A stretch of DNA of 26,786 nt from JAVBPA01 sp031549925 (GTDB lineage: Bacteria > Bacillota > Clostridia > Oscillospirales > CAG-272), in NCBI GenBank assembly GCA_031549925.1, contig JAVBPA010000125.1:1-26786 (forward strand). The letters run 5' to 3'. Under the pieces are notes generated by a model, which was given only the letters and a program-made list of their open reading frames with translations, had not been told where the DNA came from and made no database searches. The position numbers and the translations under genes were made by a program. Positions 1 to 9,108 of this stretch are shown piece by piece (position 1 is the first letter of the stretch; every line of letters starts with the position of its first letter).

Positions 1-1749
1 TGAAACATTAAATTTTTTGTATAAAAATTCCGTAATATCGGCACGGATAGCATCAACTTCAATATAATCATTTCCGAATTTAGGTAAATTAATAAAATAT
101 TTTTGCAACTCGGAATTATTAATCCAGTTATTTTTTAAAACATCAAGCAATTCGGAAAAAGTTATTACTTTATCTTCAAAAATTGATTTTTTTATCGCAT
201 ATAAACTATCAGCAGCATTAGTTATACCGATTATTTCCAATTCGGTATTATTATAATTTGCTCCTCCGCAAAAAACACCTAAACCACGTTCAAGACAACC
301 TCGGATAAACAAGCTGCGAAGTGTATATCCTTCTTTTGAAGCTCGGTGGAGAGCTTCCTTGTTGTGAAAATCAATTTCAATTTTCACAAAATAATCGAGT
401 TGTTGTATATAAGCGTTGTAAAAATCATCGAAAGATATAAAATCTTTTACATCTCCTGTTTTCAAACCTACTTGTTTACCGGTTCTTAAATCAAATCCGT
501 TGTACAATGTAATTTCGAGAATTTTAACGGCGTTGTATAAACCAATATCATTTATAAAATTGCTTTGTCCGCTTATCATAATTTGACTGCATCCCGCAAG
601 GCAATAATTACGGGTAGTTTCAATAGAAAAACCATATCTTAATAAGCTTTCATAATAAACATTGTCATTATAAAGCGCAGGTAAACCATTCCCTGTTTTA
701 ATACAGTCTATAGCTTCATTCCAAATATTTTCCGGCATTGCAGAATTAATACGTAAACAAAGATTCGGCCCTTTGTATTGAAGTTCACGGGTCACAGATA
801 TGCAAAGAGCAGTGAGCGGAGTATAAATATTATTTCCGTCTGTATCTTCGCCTCCGATAGTCATGTTTTGTATTTGTTCAACATATTCTATTTTAAGCCA
901 GAAGTCTGTTATATATTCTTTTGCTTCGGTTTGTGTTATTTTACTGTTTTTAATATCATTAATATAAAATTTATTCAAATAATAATCGAATCTGCCAAAG
1001 GAATCGCAGTTATTAAGTAAATGCAATATCCAAACAAGCTGTAATGCCTGATAAAAAGTTGAAGGAGGGTATTTTGAAATATGCAATAAATTCTCGGATA
1101 TTATACCCATATTTTTATTGCCGTTTTTATTCAATTCTTCTGTTTTTTCAATCAAACGCAAGATATATAAAACGACTGCCTCGAATTGAATTTCCATCGC
1201 TTTGTAAAAATCGTTATATGAATTATCATGTAATAACTTTTGTTTTTCGATTTCTCTTGCGTAGCCGCTGAGACCGATATCCAATAAAGTTTCGTAATCA
1301 ATTACCATATGACCCCCGAACCAAGTGGTTGTTGCCGCCATCGCATGAACGGAATTAAGTTCATCTTCCGTATAAATCGGAGCATCATAACGGTATTTAC
1401 GTTTTTCAACTTCATTTAACATATTTTTAAAAGCGTTTTTTTCGTTTTCGTCGAAATTATCCTGTTCAATTAATTTATCCGCAAGATCATAATTTATAAA
1501 AGTTCCGCAGCCATAATTAAAACATACAGGTTCGCTTGTGTTGATAGTTCCGACAATTAAATCATCTTCAGAAATATCAATCCGGCAATGTTTCCAATAA
1601 TTTTTATGAGCATACGCTTCACGCAGGATTGGAATTTCATCTCGGTGGAAATAATAAGCATCAAGATAATTTTTCGTTATTTTAACATTATCTTTTTTTA
1701 TTTCATTTCTCCATATCTCAAACAACTTTTTTCTTTCCGAAAGCTCCAT
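1..1749 (-). CDS. Glycyl radical enzyme (pyruvate formate-lyase-like), C-terminus beyond window
   Basis: The frame is open from ATG at 1749 to the window edge, giving 583 residues of a family usually near 780-850. The start is supported by AAGGAG about 5 nt upstream. Family marks are a GH motif (H147) in the N-terminal barrel, the GPNLCLRI strand (about 325), GNGLPALYND (about 354), and the cysteine loop NYCLAGCSQ (381-389), in which C387 should carry the thiyl radical. The glycine loop that bears the stored radical would lie outside the window, so activity cannot be judged. The residue two after the cysteine is Gln. Glycerol, propanediol and choline lyase types have Glu there, and PFL has a CC pair. 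The substrate is therefore unknown. No activating radical-SAM enzyme is visible here; it may lie to the left. The membership call is firm, the subclass is not. Confidence 0.85.
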   Translation of the reverse strand, partial: MELSERKKLFEIWRNEIKKDNVKITKNYLDAYYFHRDEIPILREAYAHKNYWKHCRIDISEDDLIVGTINTSEPVCFNYGCGTFINYDLADKLIEQDNFDENEKNAFKNMLNEVEKRKYRYDAPIYTEDELNSVHAMAATTTWFGGHMVIDYETLLDIGLSGYAREIEKQKLLHDNSYNDFYKAMEIQFEAVVLYILRLIEKTEELNKNGNKNMGIISENLLHISKYPPSTFYQALQLVWILHLLNNCDSFGRFDYYLNKFYINDIKNSKITQTEAKEYITDFWLKIEYVEQIQNMTIGGEDTDGNNIYTPLTALCISVTRELQYKGPNLCLRINSAMPENIWNEAIDCIKTGNGLPALYNDNVYYESLLRYGFSIETTRNYCLAGCSQIMISGQSNFINDIGLYNAVKILEITLYNGFDLRTGKQVGLKTGDVKDFISFDDFYNAYIQQLDYFVKIEIDFHNKEALHRASKEGYTLRSLFIRGCLERGLGVFCGGANYNNTELEIIGITNAADSLYAIKKSIFEDKVITFSELLDVLKNNWINNSELQKYFINLPKFGNDYIEVDAIRADITEFLYKKFNVS

Positions 1750-1857
1750 ACTACTCCTTTTATCTAATGTTTTTCAATAAAAATGGAACAAGGAAATGTT
1801 AAGATTTATTATTTTAAATAAATACAACAAATTTAAACTTAAACCCAAAATTTAATT

Positions 1858-2559
1858 TTACATAATATTAATGTTACCGCTCATTGTAGATGCCGAAACA
1901 AAAGCATTATAACCATCAAGCGAATTAAAAAAATGATTATTTATTTTTCCGGACATCGTTTTTGAAGTAATATTCAAATTAGATATATTATGGAGTATAA
2001 TATCAATATTTCCAGACATTGTTTGCGTGTTTATTAACATATCGTTATATTTTGCTATTTTCTCTAATCTTATATTACCTGACATTGTTTGCATTAAAGT
2101 ATTCTTAATATTTTCAGAGGAAGTATAAATATTTCCTGACATATTATCCAGCTGTAAAATTTCAGATTTTATTGATTTATCTGTGTTTATATTTCCGGAC
2201 ATTGAATTAATACATATCGATTCATATATTTTAGGTGGAATTTTTATATCAAGTTTTAATTTACTTGATATTGATTTACCTTTATATATTATTTCAATTC
2301 TTAGTTCTTCCGTAAGTTCCGAAACTTGTAATTTGGGTTGTTCTTCAATATATGTACATTCGCCATAAAAATGAATATCAAATTCCGGTTCGGAATTTTC
2401 AGTTATCGTTACATCTGATGCGTGACTGCTTATAAATATTTTATTTGTTTCATTTAAAAATTTATTAGATTCATCAATATTAACAATTTTTTTTTCACTA
2501 TTTAATGAAGTTCCTAAGTTTTTAAAAAAATTATTACCCATAAATTCACGAAAATCCAT
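1858..2559 (-). CDS. MSGNI-repeat protein, DUF4097-like beta-repeat
   Basis: A 233-residue soluble protein with no signal peptide or membrane segment. The N-terminal third (1-117) is a non-repeated domain. From about residue 118 to the last residue there are six copies of MSG(N/K)I at spacings of 19-24 residues, with alternating polar and hydrophobic residues between them. This suits a stacked beta-strand or solenoid fold like that of DUF4097/adhesin-like bacterial proteins, where each turn carries an SGxI motif. The protein ends inside the sixth copy. The ATG at 2559 is preceded by AAAGGAG. It lies 31 nt downstream of the EAL-domain gene on the same strand, so co-transcription is likely. No catalytic residues are recognisable. 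Its role is unknown; a scaffold or envelope-stress function is only a guess from the fold. Confidence 0.75.
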   Translation of the reverse strand: MDFREFMGNNFFKNLGTSLNSEKKIVNIDESNKFLNETNKIFISSHASDVTITENSEPEFDIHFYGECTYIEEQPKLQVSELTEELRIEIIYKGKSISSKLKLDIKIPPKIYESICINSMSGNINTDKSIKSEILQLDNMSGNIYTSSENIKNTLMQTMSGNIRLEKIAKYNDMLINTQTMSGNIDIILHNISNLNITSKTMSGKINNHFFNSLDGYNAFVSASTMSGNINIM

Positions 2560-2590
2560 TTTAATCTCCTTTAATTATTTGAATATCATA

Positions 2591-4912
2591 TTAACTTCTT
2601 GGCATTTTAAAATTTTCGCAATATTTTATAAATTCATTTTTATTCAGTGATTGGCTGTAAATATGACCTTCTACATACTTGAATCCAAGTTCTCCGGCAG
2701 CTAAAAGATCTGTGATTTTTTCTACACGGTTAACAACCATTTGCAAATTCATTTTATTACAAAGAGATATAAAAGTATCCATTATAATTGCGGAATCGTG
2801 ATTAATTTTTATATTGTGTAAAGCAGTTATATCAAGTTTTACCATTTTACATTTCAACATTACTATATGCGCTATTGACGAGCTTCTCCATCCGAAACCG
2901 TCAATGGAAATATTAGCTCCGATGTTTATAATGTTTTTTGAAAAATTTATTAATTTCGTTAAATCATCAACTGCGTCAATTTCTTTTAATTCAAAATAAA
3001 GAGAAGAAGGATCAATTTTCTTTTCAAATATACGTTGTTTTATTAATTCAATAAATTTAATATCATCAATTTGATATTTGGAAATATTTATGCACATATA
3101 GAAATCTTTACCGAAAATTTTTTGATATTCTTCATGTGCGTCCATAGCTTCGTTAAAAATATATGCTCCGAGTTTATTTATAAGTCCGCTTTGTTCAAAA
3201 ACCCCGATAAAGCTGTTTGAATACATCTTACCGAAAGAAGGGTGATTCCATCTAGCAAGAGCTTCCGCTCCGATTAATCTATTAGTTTTTATATTAATTA
3301 TGGGGAGATATTCGGTTGTAAAATTTGTTTTATAATTAATTTCTTCTGAGGTTCCGAGAACATATTTTATAAGACCATGTTGGAGCTTAATTGATTTATC
3401 ATATATTTTTACAATTTCATTATTGTTGTTATAAGCGCTGTTTAAAGCGAAAAGCACATTTGAAAATGCGTTTTCAATATCCACATTATCTTCTACAATA
3501 TAAATTCCCATTTTAAAATGCAAAGAATAAATCTGATTTCCAAATTTGAAATCATTTTTATTTAAATCATTTATTCTATCTTTAAACTTTTGTAAATTTA
3601 TTGGAACACCGTTTGAAAAAATAATATATTCGTTTTCGTCAGCGCGTGCGATTATCGTTCCTATTACAAGTTTTTCTTTTATGTATTTTGTAACTTGTAA
3701 AAGCAGGTCTTGCTTTTGATATTTTGTAAGAACACAAGATAATATATTCAAATTGCTGATACCGCAAGCAAATAAAAATGTTCCCGCAAGCCCTCCTTCA
3801 TGTTCATTTTTGTATTTTTCCATGATATCTGTAAGTTTTGACAAATTATAAAGTCCTGTAACTTCGTCATGATATTTTAAATATAAGAGTTTTTCCTCAA
3901 TTAAATTTTCATCAGTTACATTTCTTATAATTATTACTTTATTTGCAAAAATTCTTTTATCTGATTCAAGCGAAATAATTCTGAATTGCAAATCAAGAAC
4001 ATCATTTTCATTTAAATACACGCGTTGTCTGACTTCGGAACTGCCCAATCTTTCGCTTTCAAAACCCGGTAATATTTCCTCAAGTGTTTTTCCTTCGACA
4101 TCCTCAGGACTTTTTTTTATAAGTTTTTCTCCCGCGGGATTTATATACGAAATTGTATTATCCTGTGATAATATTATAATACATTCTGAGGAAAGCTGAA
4201 GTATTTTTCTTTTAGCGAAAGAAGTTCCGTCTATAAATCCGTAATTTAAAAAACCAATATAATATAAAACACAGGTTATGGAAAATGTAGTGCTAGTCCA
4301 GTCAATTAAAGTAATTCCGAATGTGTACATTATGTTAAAAATCAAAGGTATTGTGAAACCACCGACAATATAAAAATATTGTCCCAAAGGAGCCTTGAAT
4401 TTTTTGAGAGCGGATACAATTAACAATATTGTGTAAATAAAACCGAAGAGCAGCATTAATTGACATACATAAAACAAAATGCCTCTTTCACACCAAAAAG
4501 CCGAACTGCCGTCGGAAGTGTAAACAGTTTCATATGTAACATAAAAGGAATTCCAAGGATTAAATATAACACAAGAATAACAAAACAAACCTAAAATAAA
4601 AGGAACAATTATATCCAGTTTGCTTATTTTTCTTTTTTGATAGTTTATCACTCCGAAAAAATAAAATGAAATCGGAGTAGAAATAATCCCTAAATATTCT
4701 ATTTTAATAATAAACAATTTTATTTCAGCTTCATAAACCGTACATTCAAATATAAAGAGAAGCGCCCAAAAAGCCAAAGACATAACTAAAACAAGCAAAT
4801 TTAAACCGCCTCTTATGGAATATTCGCTGGCTTTTATATTCACCGCGAAAGCCATTGCAATAATAAATAAAAAAGAAATTATACTTGCTGTTATTATTAT
4901 ATTATAATTCAA
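2591..4912 (-). CDS. Membrane PAS/GGDEF-like/EAL protein with degenerate catalytic sites
   Basis: 773 residues. Residues 1-225 form about seven to eight membrane segments resembling the 7TM N-terminal sensor region of some histidine kinases. A PAS domain follows (about 237-335), then a GGDEF-like domain (about 345-500) and an EAL domain (about 520-765). The GGDEF signature reads DENEY (about 424), so cyclase activity is not expected. In the EAL domain the EAL motif (about 547), the NIS Asn and the ELKE Glu are kept, but DDFG reads DGFG (about 672), AEGVE reads VNRVE (about 726) and QGY reads EGH (about 750). Phosphodiesterase activity is therefore doubtful, and a sensor or regulatory role is more likely. 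The start is TTG with AAGGG nine bases upstream. It follows the paralogous gene by 25 nt. Confidence 0.85.
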   Translation of the reverse strand: MNYNIIITASIISFLFIIAMAFAVNIKASEYSIRGGLNLLVLVMSLAFWALLFIFECTVYEAEIKLFIIKIEYLGIISTPISFYFFGVINYQKRKISKLDIIVPFILGLFCYSCVIFNPWNSFYVTYETVYTSDGSSAFWCERGILFYVCQLMLLFGFIYTILLIVSALKKFKAPLGQYFYIVGGFTIPLIFNIMYTFGITLIDWTSTTFSITCVLYYIGFLNYGFIDGTSFAKRKILQLSSECIIILSQDNTISYINPAGEKLIKKSPEDVEGKTLEEILPGFESERLGSSEVRQRVYLNENDVLDLQFRIISLESDKRIFANKVIIIRNVTDENLIEEKLLYLKYHDEVTGLYNLSKLTDIMEKYKNEHEGGLAGTFLFACGISNLNILSCVLTKYQKQDLLLQVTKYIKEKLVIGTIIARADENEYIIFSNGVPINLQKFKDRINDLNKNDFKFGNQIYSLHFKMGIYIVEDNVDIENAFSNVLFALNSAYNNNNEIVKIYDKSIKLQHGLIKYVLGTSEEINYKTNFTTEYLPIINIKTNRLIGAEALARWNHPSFGKMYSNSFIGVFEQSGLINKLGAYIFNEAMDAHEEYQKIFGKDFYMCINISKYQIDDIKFIELIKQRIFEKKIDPSSLYFELKEIDAVDDLTKLINFSKNIINIGANISIDGFGWRSSSIAHIVMLKCKMVKLDITALHNIKINHDSAIIMDTFISLCNKMNLQMVVNRVEKITDLLAAGELGFKYVEGHIYSQSLNKNEFIKYCENFKMPRS

Positions 4913-4937
4913 AACTTTTTACCCTTATATATAAAGA

Positions 4938-7283
4938 TTAAATATAATTTTCAGAATCAAAGGAATGGCTTATAACCGATATACAATATTCAAACGAATT
5001 GTAAAAATTAACAAATTCTTTGTAATTTAGAGGTCTGTTAAAAACATACCCTTGAATCAATGAAAATCCTTGCTTTTTAAAACTGTTCAGCGCATCGATA
5101 TTTTCAACATGTTCGACAACCACATTAATTCCGAGTTTATCGCACATATCAAGCAAAGATTTAACTACAATTCTTCGTTTTTCATTTGTATGGATACTGT
5201 TTGAGAGACTTATATCAAATTTTATTTTATCTATTCCGAGTTCTGTAATATAAGCAATGGAAGTATCACCGGATCCAAAATCGTCGAGTGAAATACTCGA
5301 ACCCATTGCTCTTATAAATTTACAAAATTCGACAACATTTTCAAGTTTACTGCTAGTCGCGGTTTCTGTTATCTCGAAATCTAAATATTTACAGTCGATT
5401 TGTTTTTCTTCAATTATTTTGCTTAGATTTTTTAAAAAATTATAATTATCAATTTGCCGTTTTGAAACGTTTATACTCAATTTAAAATTTTCATGGACAA
5501 TATTTTTTAAATCAATCAAAGCATTACAAGCCATTTTTATAACAGCATAACCTAGCTCTTCCATATGGTTTGTACTTTCAAAAATCGGAATAAAAACAGC
5601 CGGAGATAGTTGTCCGTATACGGGATGATTCCATCGGAGCAAAGCTTCCGCTCCTGCTATTATATTTTTATTTATATCGACTATCGGCTGGAATTCAAGA
5701 TAAAAATCGTTTTTAAAATCTATATTATTAAGCGAAGGCATGAGATTTTTTTTCAATTCATGCTCACGTGCCATATTAAAATCATAAACAGCAAACTTTT
5801 TAAATTTTTCCACTGCGTATTTCAAGGCGTAAAAAGCATTGGCGGTAGCTGTTTTTGCTGTGGTAATGGAATCGGAAATTCCGTATATTCCCATAGCGAA
5901 TTCTATATTTACAATTTGATTATCGACAATAAAATCTTTTATGTTGGTATTTTCAAACAAATCGCAAAATTCATTAATATCTACATCCAAACCGTTTGAA
6001 AAAATGCAATACTCCTCTTCCCCGTATTTTGATAAAACAAATTGAGGAGGAATTAAATTTTTAATATAACTCGCAACATGGTTATCGAGTTGATTTTTTT
6101 GGTCATTGCTGATATAAATTTTAAAAAAGTCCGCATTCTTTTGTGAAACCGCAAAAATATATGTATTTATTAAACCATTTTGCCGATTTTTTTTATATTC
6201 GTCAACCGTTTGAATAAATTTTTCGTTGTTGATAAGACCTGTATTTTCGTCATATTCGGATAAAAATTTTATTCTTTGTTTTACGTTGATTGCTTCGGTA
6301 ATGTTTTGGAGTATCAGTAAATTTCCGTATACTTTATTTTTTTTATTTGTAAGCGAGCTGATTGTCGATTTAAAAATATAATTATTGATTTCAATATCTT
6401 TAAGTTCTCCGGTAAAAACCAATGGAAAAGCATCATTTATTTGATAAAGCGCTTTTCCTCTCATTTCTTTCAATGTTTTATCAGATATTTTTTCTGCCGG
6501 TCCGTTGGCGTAATCGATAAGTCCTGAAGGATTAATGATAAAAATCGGATCTTGGATTATACTGAGCATGTTTTTCCGCAAATATTTTACTGAATCTATA
6601 ATACCGTAATTCAATATACAATTCGTAAGTAAAATAGCCGATATAAATATCAATATATTAGTAAAATCAAGTTCGGTAATTTTTAAAAGATAAAGTATAT
6701 TACAAAATATAGGTATAACAACAGATAAAATCATGCTGATCGAATGCTGTCCTGATATCGTCTTTTTTATACTTTCGATAATAACACGGATAACATAGAA
6801 AAAGAAAAAACTGTACAATAATAATTGAAAAACTGTAAAAGCAACAGAAATTTCAACCTGGAGACTGTATATATTTTGCGTTACTTTTATTACTTTATAA
6901 CTGTCAAACATTATTTGATTCGGATTTATAATAATTAAAAACGAATAAACAAAGCTGATGAGTACGGCAATTATAAAAAATAAATTTTTATCTCTGTTAT
7001 AACTCGGCAGATTTATTCTGAAAAACCAGATAAACAGGCATACTGTTAAATTAACCAGTATATACTGCATTTGAAAATAAAAATAAGCCGATGCAACATT
7101 TTCCGTCTTACATTGCAAAATATAATAAACGTTTCCTGCCGCAAAAGATAAAAGAAGGAAAATATATACATAAACTCCCTTGATCGCTATCGTATTGTTT
7201 TTTTGTAAAACAATAGCACAGCATATTAGAATCACAATGATCGATGCTGCGCAAAGAAATTCTATATCATTTGGGAATATCAT
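4938..7283 (-). CDS. Membrane PAS/GGDEF-like/EAL protein, probable c-di-GMP phosphodiesterase
   Basis: 781 residues with the same architecture as its downstream neighbour: about seven to eight N-terminal membrane segments (1-225), a PAS domain (about 238-330), a GGDEF-like domain (about 340-495) and an EAL domain (about 515-765). The cyclase signature is GEEEY (about 421), so GTP cyclisation is unlikely, although GTP sensing is possible. The EAL domain keeps the residues expected for c-di-GMP hydrolysis: EALLRW (about 544), the Asn of NVS, the Glu of EITE, DDFGSG (about 667), the Lys of KIKFD, VEHVE (about 724) and QGY (about 743). This suggests an active phosphodiesterase that lowers c-di-GMP in response to a membrane or PAS-detected signal. 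ATG at 7283 has a modest AGGA upstream. It is the first gene of the leftward block. Confidence 0.88.
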   Translation of the reverse strand: MIFPNDIEFLCAASIIVILICCAIVLQKNNTIAIKGVYVYIFLLLSFAAGNVYYILQCKTENVASAYFYFQMQYILVNLTVCLFIWFFRINLPSYNRDKNLFFIIAVLISFVYSFLIIINPNQIMFDSYKVIKVTQNIYSLQVEISVAFTVFQLLLYSFFFFYVIRVIIESIKKTISGQHSISMILSVVIPIFCNILYLLKITELDFTNILIFISAILLTNCILNYGIIDSVKYLRKNMLSIIQDPIFIINPSGLIDYANGPAEKISDKTLKEMRGKALYQINDAFPLVFTGELKDIEINNYIFKSTISSLTNKKNKVYGNLLILQNITEAINVKQRIKFLSEYDENTGLINNEKFIQTVDEYKKNRQNGLINTYIFAVSQKNADFFKIYISNDQKNQLDNHVASYIKNLIPPQFVLSKYGEEEYCIFSNGLDVDINEFCDLFENTNIKDFIVDNQIVNIEFAMGIYGISDSITTAKTATANAFYALKYAVEKFKKFAVYDFNMAREHELKKNLMPSLNNIDFKNDFYLEFQPIVDINKNIIAGAEALLRWNHPVYGQLSPAVFIPIFESTNHMEELGYAVIKMACNALIDLKNIVHENFKLSINVSKRQIDNYNFLKNLSKIIEEKQIDCKYLDFEITETATSSKLENVVEFCKFIRAMGSSISLDDFGSGDTSIAYITELGIDKIKFDISLSNSIHTNEKRRIVVKSLLDMCDKLGINVVVEHVENIDALNSFKKQGFSLIQGYVFNRPLNYKEFVNFYNSFEYCISVISHSFDSENYI

Positions 7284-8054
7284 ATATTAATATCCTGCTA
7301 TGTATTTTGTTTATTATTAATTATCATAATATTACATTTTTATAATTATTAAATTCATTATTAATAATATAATATTATTTCTTGATATTTATTTATACAA
7401 ACAATGAATAAATAGTAAATTAAACAATATTGATGTAATTATTTGTAGAAATAATAATTAATAAAAAGTAAATTATCATTTCAAACAATAAATAATTTGA
7501 ATATTTTATTTTAATTAAAAATAATTATATAAATTTTGTATTTAATTATATCATACAATTTATTTCAATTCAATCAAAAATATTTTATAAATTATTATTT
7601 ATTTTATGCAGTTATATAAAATTAAAATTATAATTTCCATGATTTTTATTATTTTTAAAAATATTAAAATGATAAAAAAATATATATAACATTCATAATC
7701 AATAATGAAATGCAAATAGTTTATATCAAAATGGAAACCAAACAGAATTAAAATTCAAAAATTATTATTCGGAAATTTTTACTTTACTTTATAAACTTTT
7801 ATGTTTATAATATTAATAATATTTTCCGATGAATATAAAATTAAAACATTTCCGGGGAAAATTGTTGTTATTAAAGTTTTCGTTTTTGTTACTTTGTTTC
7901 CTATTATGTTTTTTATATAAATTCGGAATTTTTTAGATATATAGTTTTTACATATCTCTTAAATGTAATACTTATGTAGCTGCTTTTCAAAACAAAGATA
8001 ATTTATACATCGATTTTATAATAATATTTATATTGCTTTATATATGAATAAAAA
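7284..8054. other. Very AT-rich intergenic region between divergent genes
   Basis: About 770 bases with no credible gene on either strand. It is extremely AT-rich: two 60-base lines counted by hand (7381 and 7561) hold 15% and 10% G+C. It must carry the start signals for the leftward EAL operon and perhaps for the ABC ATPase to the right, but the composition makes -10-like hexamers meaningless. A TATAAT at 8017-8022 upstream of the ABC gene has no good -35 partner. No clear repeat, terminator or structured RNA was recognised. Confidence 0.6.
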
Positions 8055-8078
8055 ATGGATTATTTTGAGGTAAAAAAT

Positions 8079-8984
8079 ATGACAAAAACAGACGAAAATG
8101 ATATACGATTTATTATCAGCGGAATTTCCAAATCATACGGAAAAATAAACGCATTGACAAATTTTAGCGCGGAATTTGAAAACGGAATATACGCATTGTT
8201 GGGTCCGAACGGAAGCGGAAAGAGTACTCTTATGAATATTATAACAGACAATTTAAAAGCAGACGAAGGAAATATTACATATAAAAACGAAGATGTTCTT
8301 AAAATGGGTGTTCGTTTTCGCGAAAAACTCGGATTTATGCCGCAATATCCTGGAATGTACCCTAATTTTACAATAGAACGCTTTATGTGGTATATGGCAG
8401 CTTTGAAAGGACTTAACAAAGATGATGCGAAAAACCAAATATCGGAAATACTATCGGCTGTAGAGCTTGACGATAATCCGCGAAGAAAAATAAGCGCACT
8501 TTCGGGAGGAATGAAACAAAGACTTGCTTTAGCTCAAGCTATACTCGGAAATCCTGAAATACTAATTTTAGACGAACCTACGGCAGGGCTCGATCCGAAA
8601 CAGCGTATTTCAATAAGAAATTATATATCAAAAATATCTTTCAATAAAATTGTATTAATCGCAACTCATGTTGTTTCTGATATTGAATACATCGCTCGAA
8701 ATATTATAATATTAAAAAAAGGAATTGTTGCAGATAATTCTCCGCCGAACGAATTGATTAAAAAGATAGAAAAAAAGGTATGGCATGTTTTATGCAGAGA
8801 ATCTGAAATAAACGAATATCAGCAAAAACTGCGTGTAATCAATATTTCACGTGATACAGAAAACGCTGACATTGTTTTACGGGTACTTTCCGATGAAAAA
8901 CCTGCGGAAAGGTGTTTTAACGTTCCCCCGACGCTTGAAGATTATTATCTTTACATATTTGAAGACATTGATTCGGCGGGATGA
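8079..8984 (+). CDS. ABC transporter ATP-binding protein, no adjacent permease
   Basis: About 301 residues. Walker A GPNGSGKST (42-50), a Q-loop in MPQYPGMYP, signature LSGGMKQ (about 140), Walker B followed by DEPTAGLDP (about 165) and the switch His in ATHV are all intact, so ATP hydrolysis is expected. The C-terminal tail ending in a PPTLEDYYLYIF-like segment is typical of ATPases that drive ABC-2 exporters. I chose the ATG at 8079 because GAGGT lies seven bases upstream; an in-frame ATG at 8055 lacks such a site. No membrane partner lies next to it. The nearest permease is at 10588 with its own ATPase, so this one may have lost its partner or share that one. Substrate unknown. Confidence 0.85.
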   Translation: MTKTDENDIRFIISGISKSYGKINALTNFSAEFENGIYALLGPNGSGKSTLMNIITDNLKADEGNITYKNEDVLKMGVRFREKLGFMPQYPGMYPNFTIERFMWYMAALKGLNKDDAKNQISEILSAVELDDNPRRKISALSGGMKQRLALAQAILGNPEILILDEPTAGLDPKQRISIRNYISKISFNKIVLIATHVVSDIEYIARNIIILKKGIVADNSPPNELIKKIEKKVWHVLCRESEINEYQQKLRVINISRDTENADIVLRVLSDEKPAERCFNVPPTLEDYYLYIFEDIDSAG

Positions 8985-9038
8985 AATAATCGTTTTTTGA
9001 AATAAATTAAATATAAATTAAAAATTGTAAAATTTTTG

Positions 9039-9067
9039 TTGACCGAATCAGTTATTTGTGCTATATT
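9039..9067 (+). promoter_or_regulatory. Sigma-A-type promoter of the TetR-ABC operon
   Basis: A -35 box TTGACC (9039-9044) and a -10 box TATATT (9062-9067) are separated by exactly 17 bases. This places the start of transcription near 9074, inside the palindromic operator and about 35 bases before the TetR start codon. Both boxes are near consensus. Confidence 0.8.
9042..9052. promoter_or_regulatory. Imperfect second TetR operator overlapping the -35 box
   Basis: ACCGA-A-TCAGT is an 11-bp palindrome with one mismatch. It matches the core of the perfect operator centred 32 bp downstream (ACCGA-T-TCGGT). The centre-to-centre distance is about three helical turns, so two dimers could bind the same DNA face. 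It overlaps the last bases of the -35 box and would block RNA polymerase. Confidence 0.6.
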
Positions 9068-9068
9068 A

Positions 9069-9089
9069 AAATAACCGATTCGGTTATTT
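9069..9089. promoter_or_regulatory. Perfect 21-bp palindromic operator, probable TetR binding site
   Basis: Two perfect ten-base arms (AAATAACCGA and its complement) flank a single central T. The site begins two bases after the -10 box and spans the predicted transcription start. The position just upstream of a TetR-family gene, together with the second copy at 9042-9052, is the usual layout for autorepression that is relieved by a ligand. Confidence 0.8.
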
Positions 9090-9108
9090 CTGATTTGAGG
9101 TGATGTTT

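Noticed and set aside
778..1271. Two plus-strand open frames (80 and 75 codons) in the left part
   Set aside because: They lie antisense to the glycyl radical enzyme, whose frame is continuous and motif-rich. Their products have no recognisable features.
1858..2230. Recurrent CCGGACATTG-like DNA motifs suggesting a DNA repeat array
   Set aside because: They are the coding trace of the MSGNI protein repeats. Spacing is irregular and third positions vary, so this is not a CRISPR or tandem DNA repeat.
5610..5999. A 129-codon plus-strand frame inside the EAL gene
   Set aside because: It is a complement of the real coding strand, lacks a ribosome site and shows no domain.
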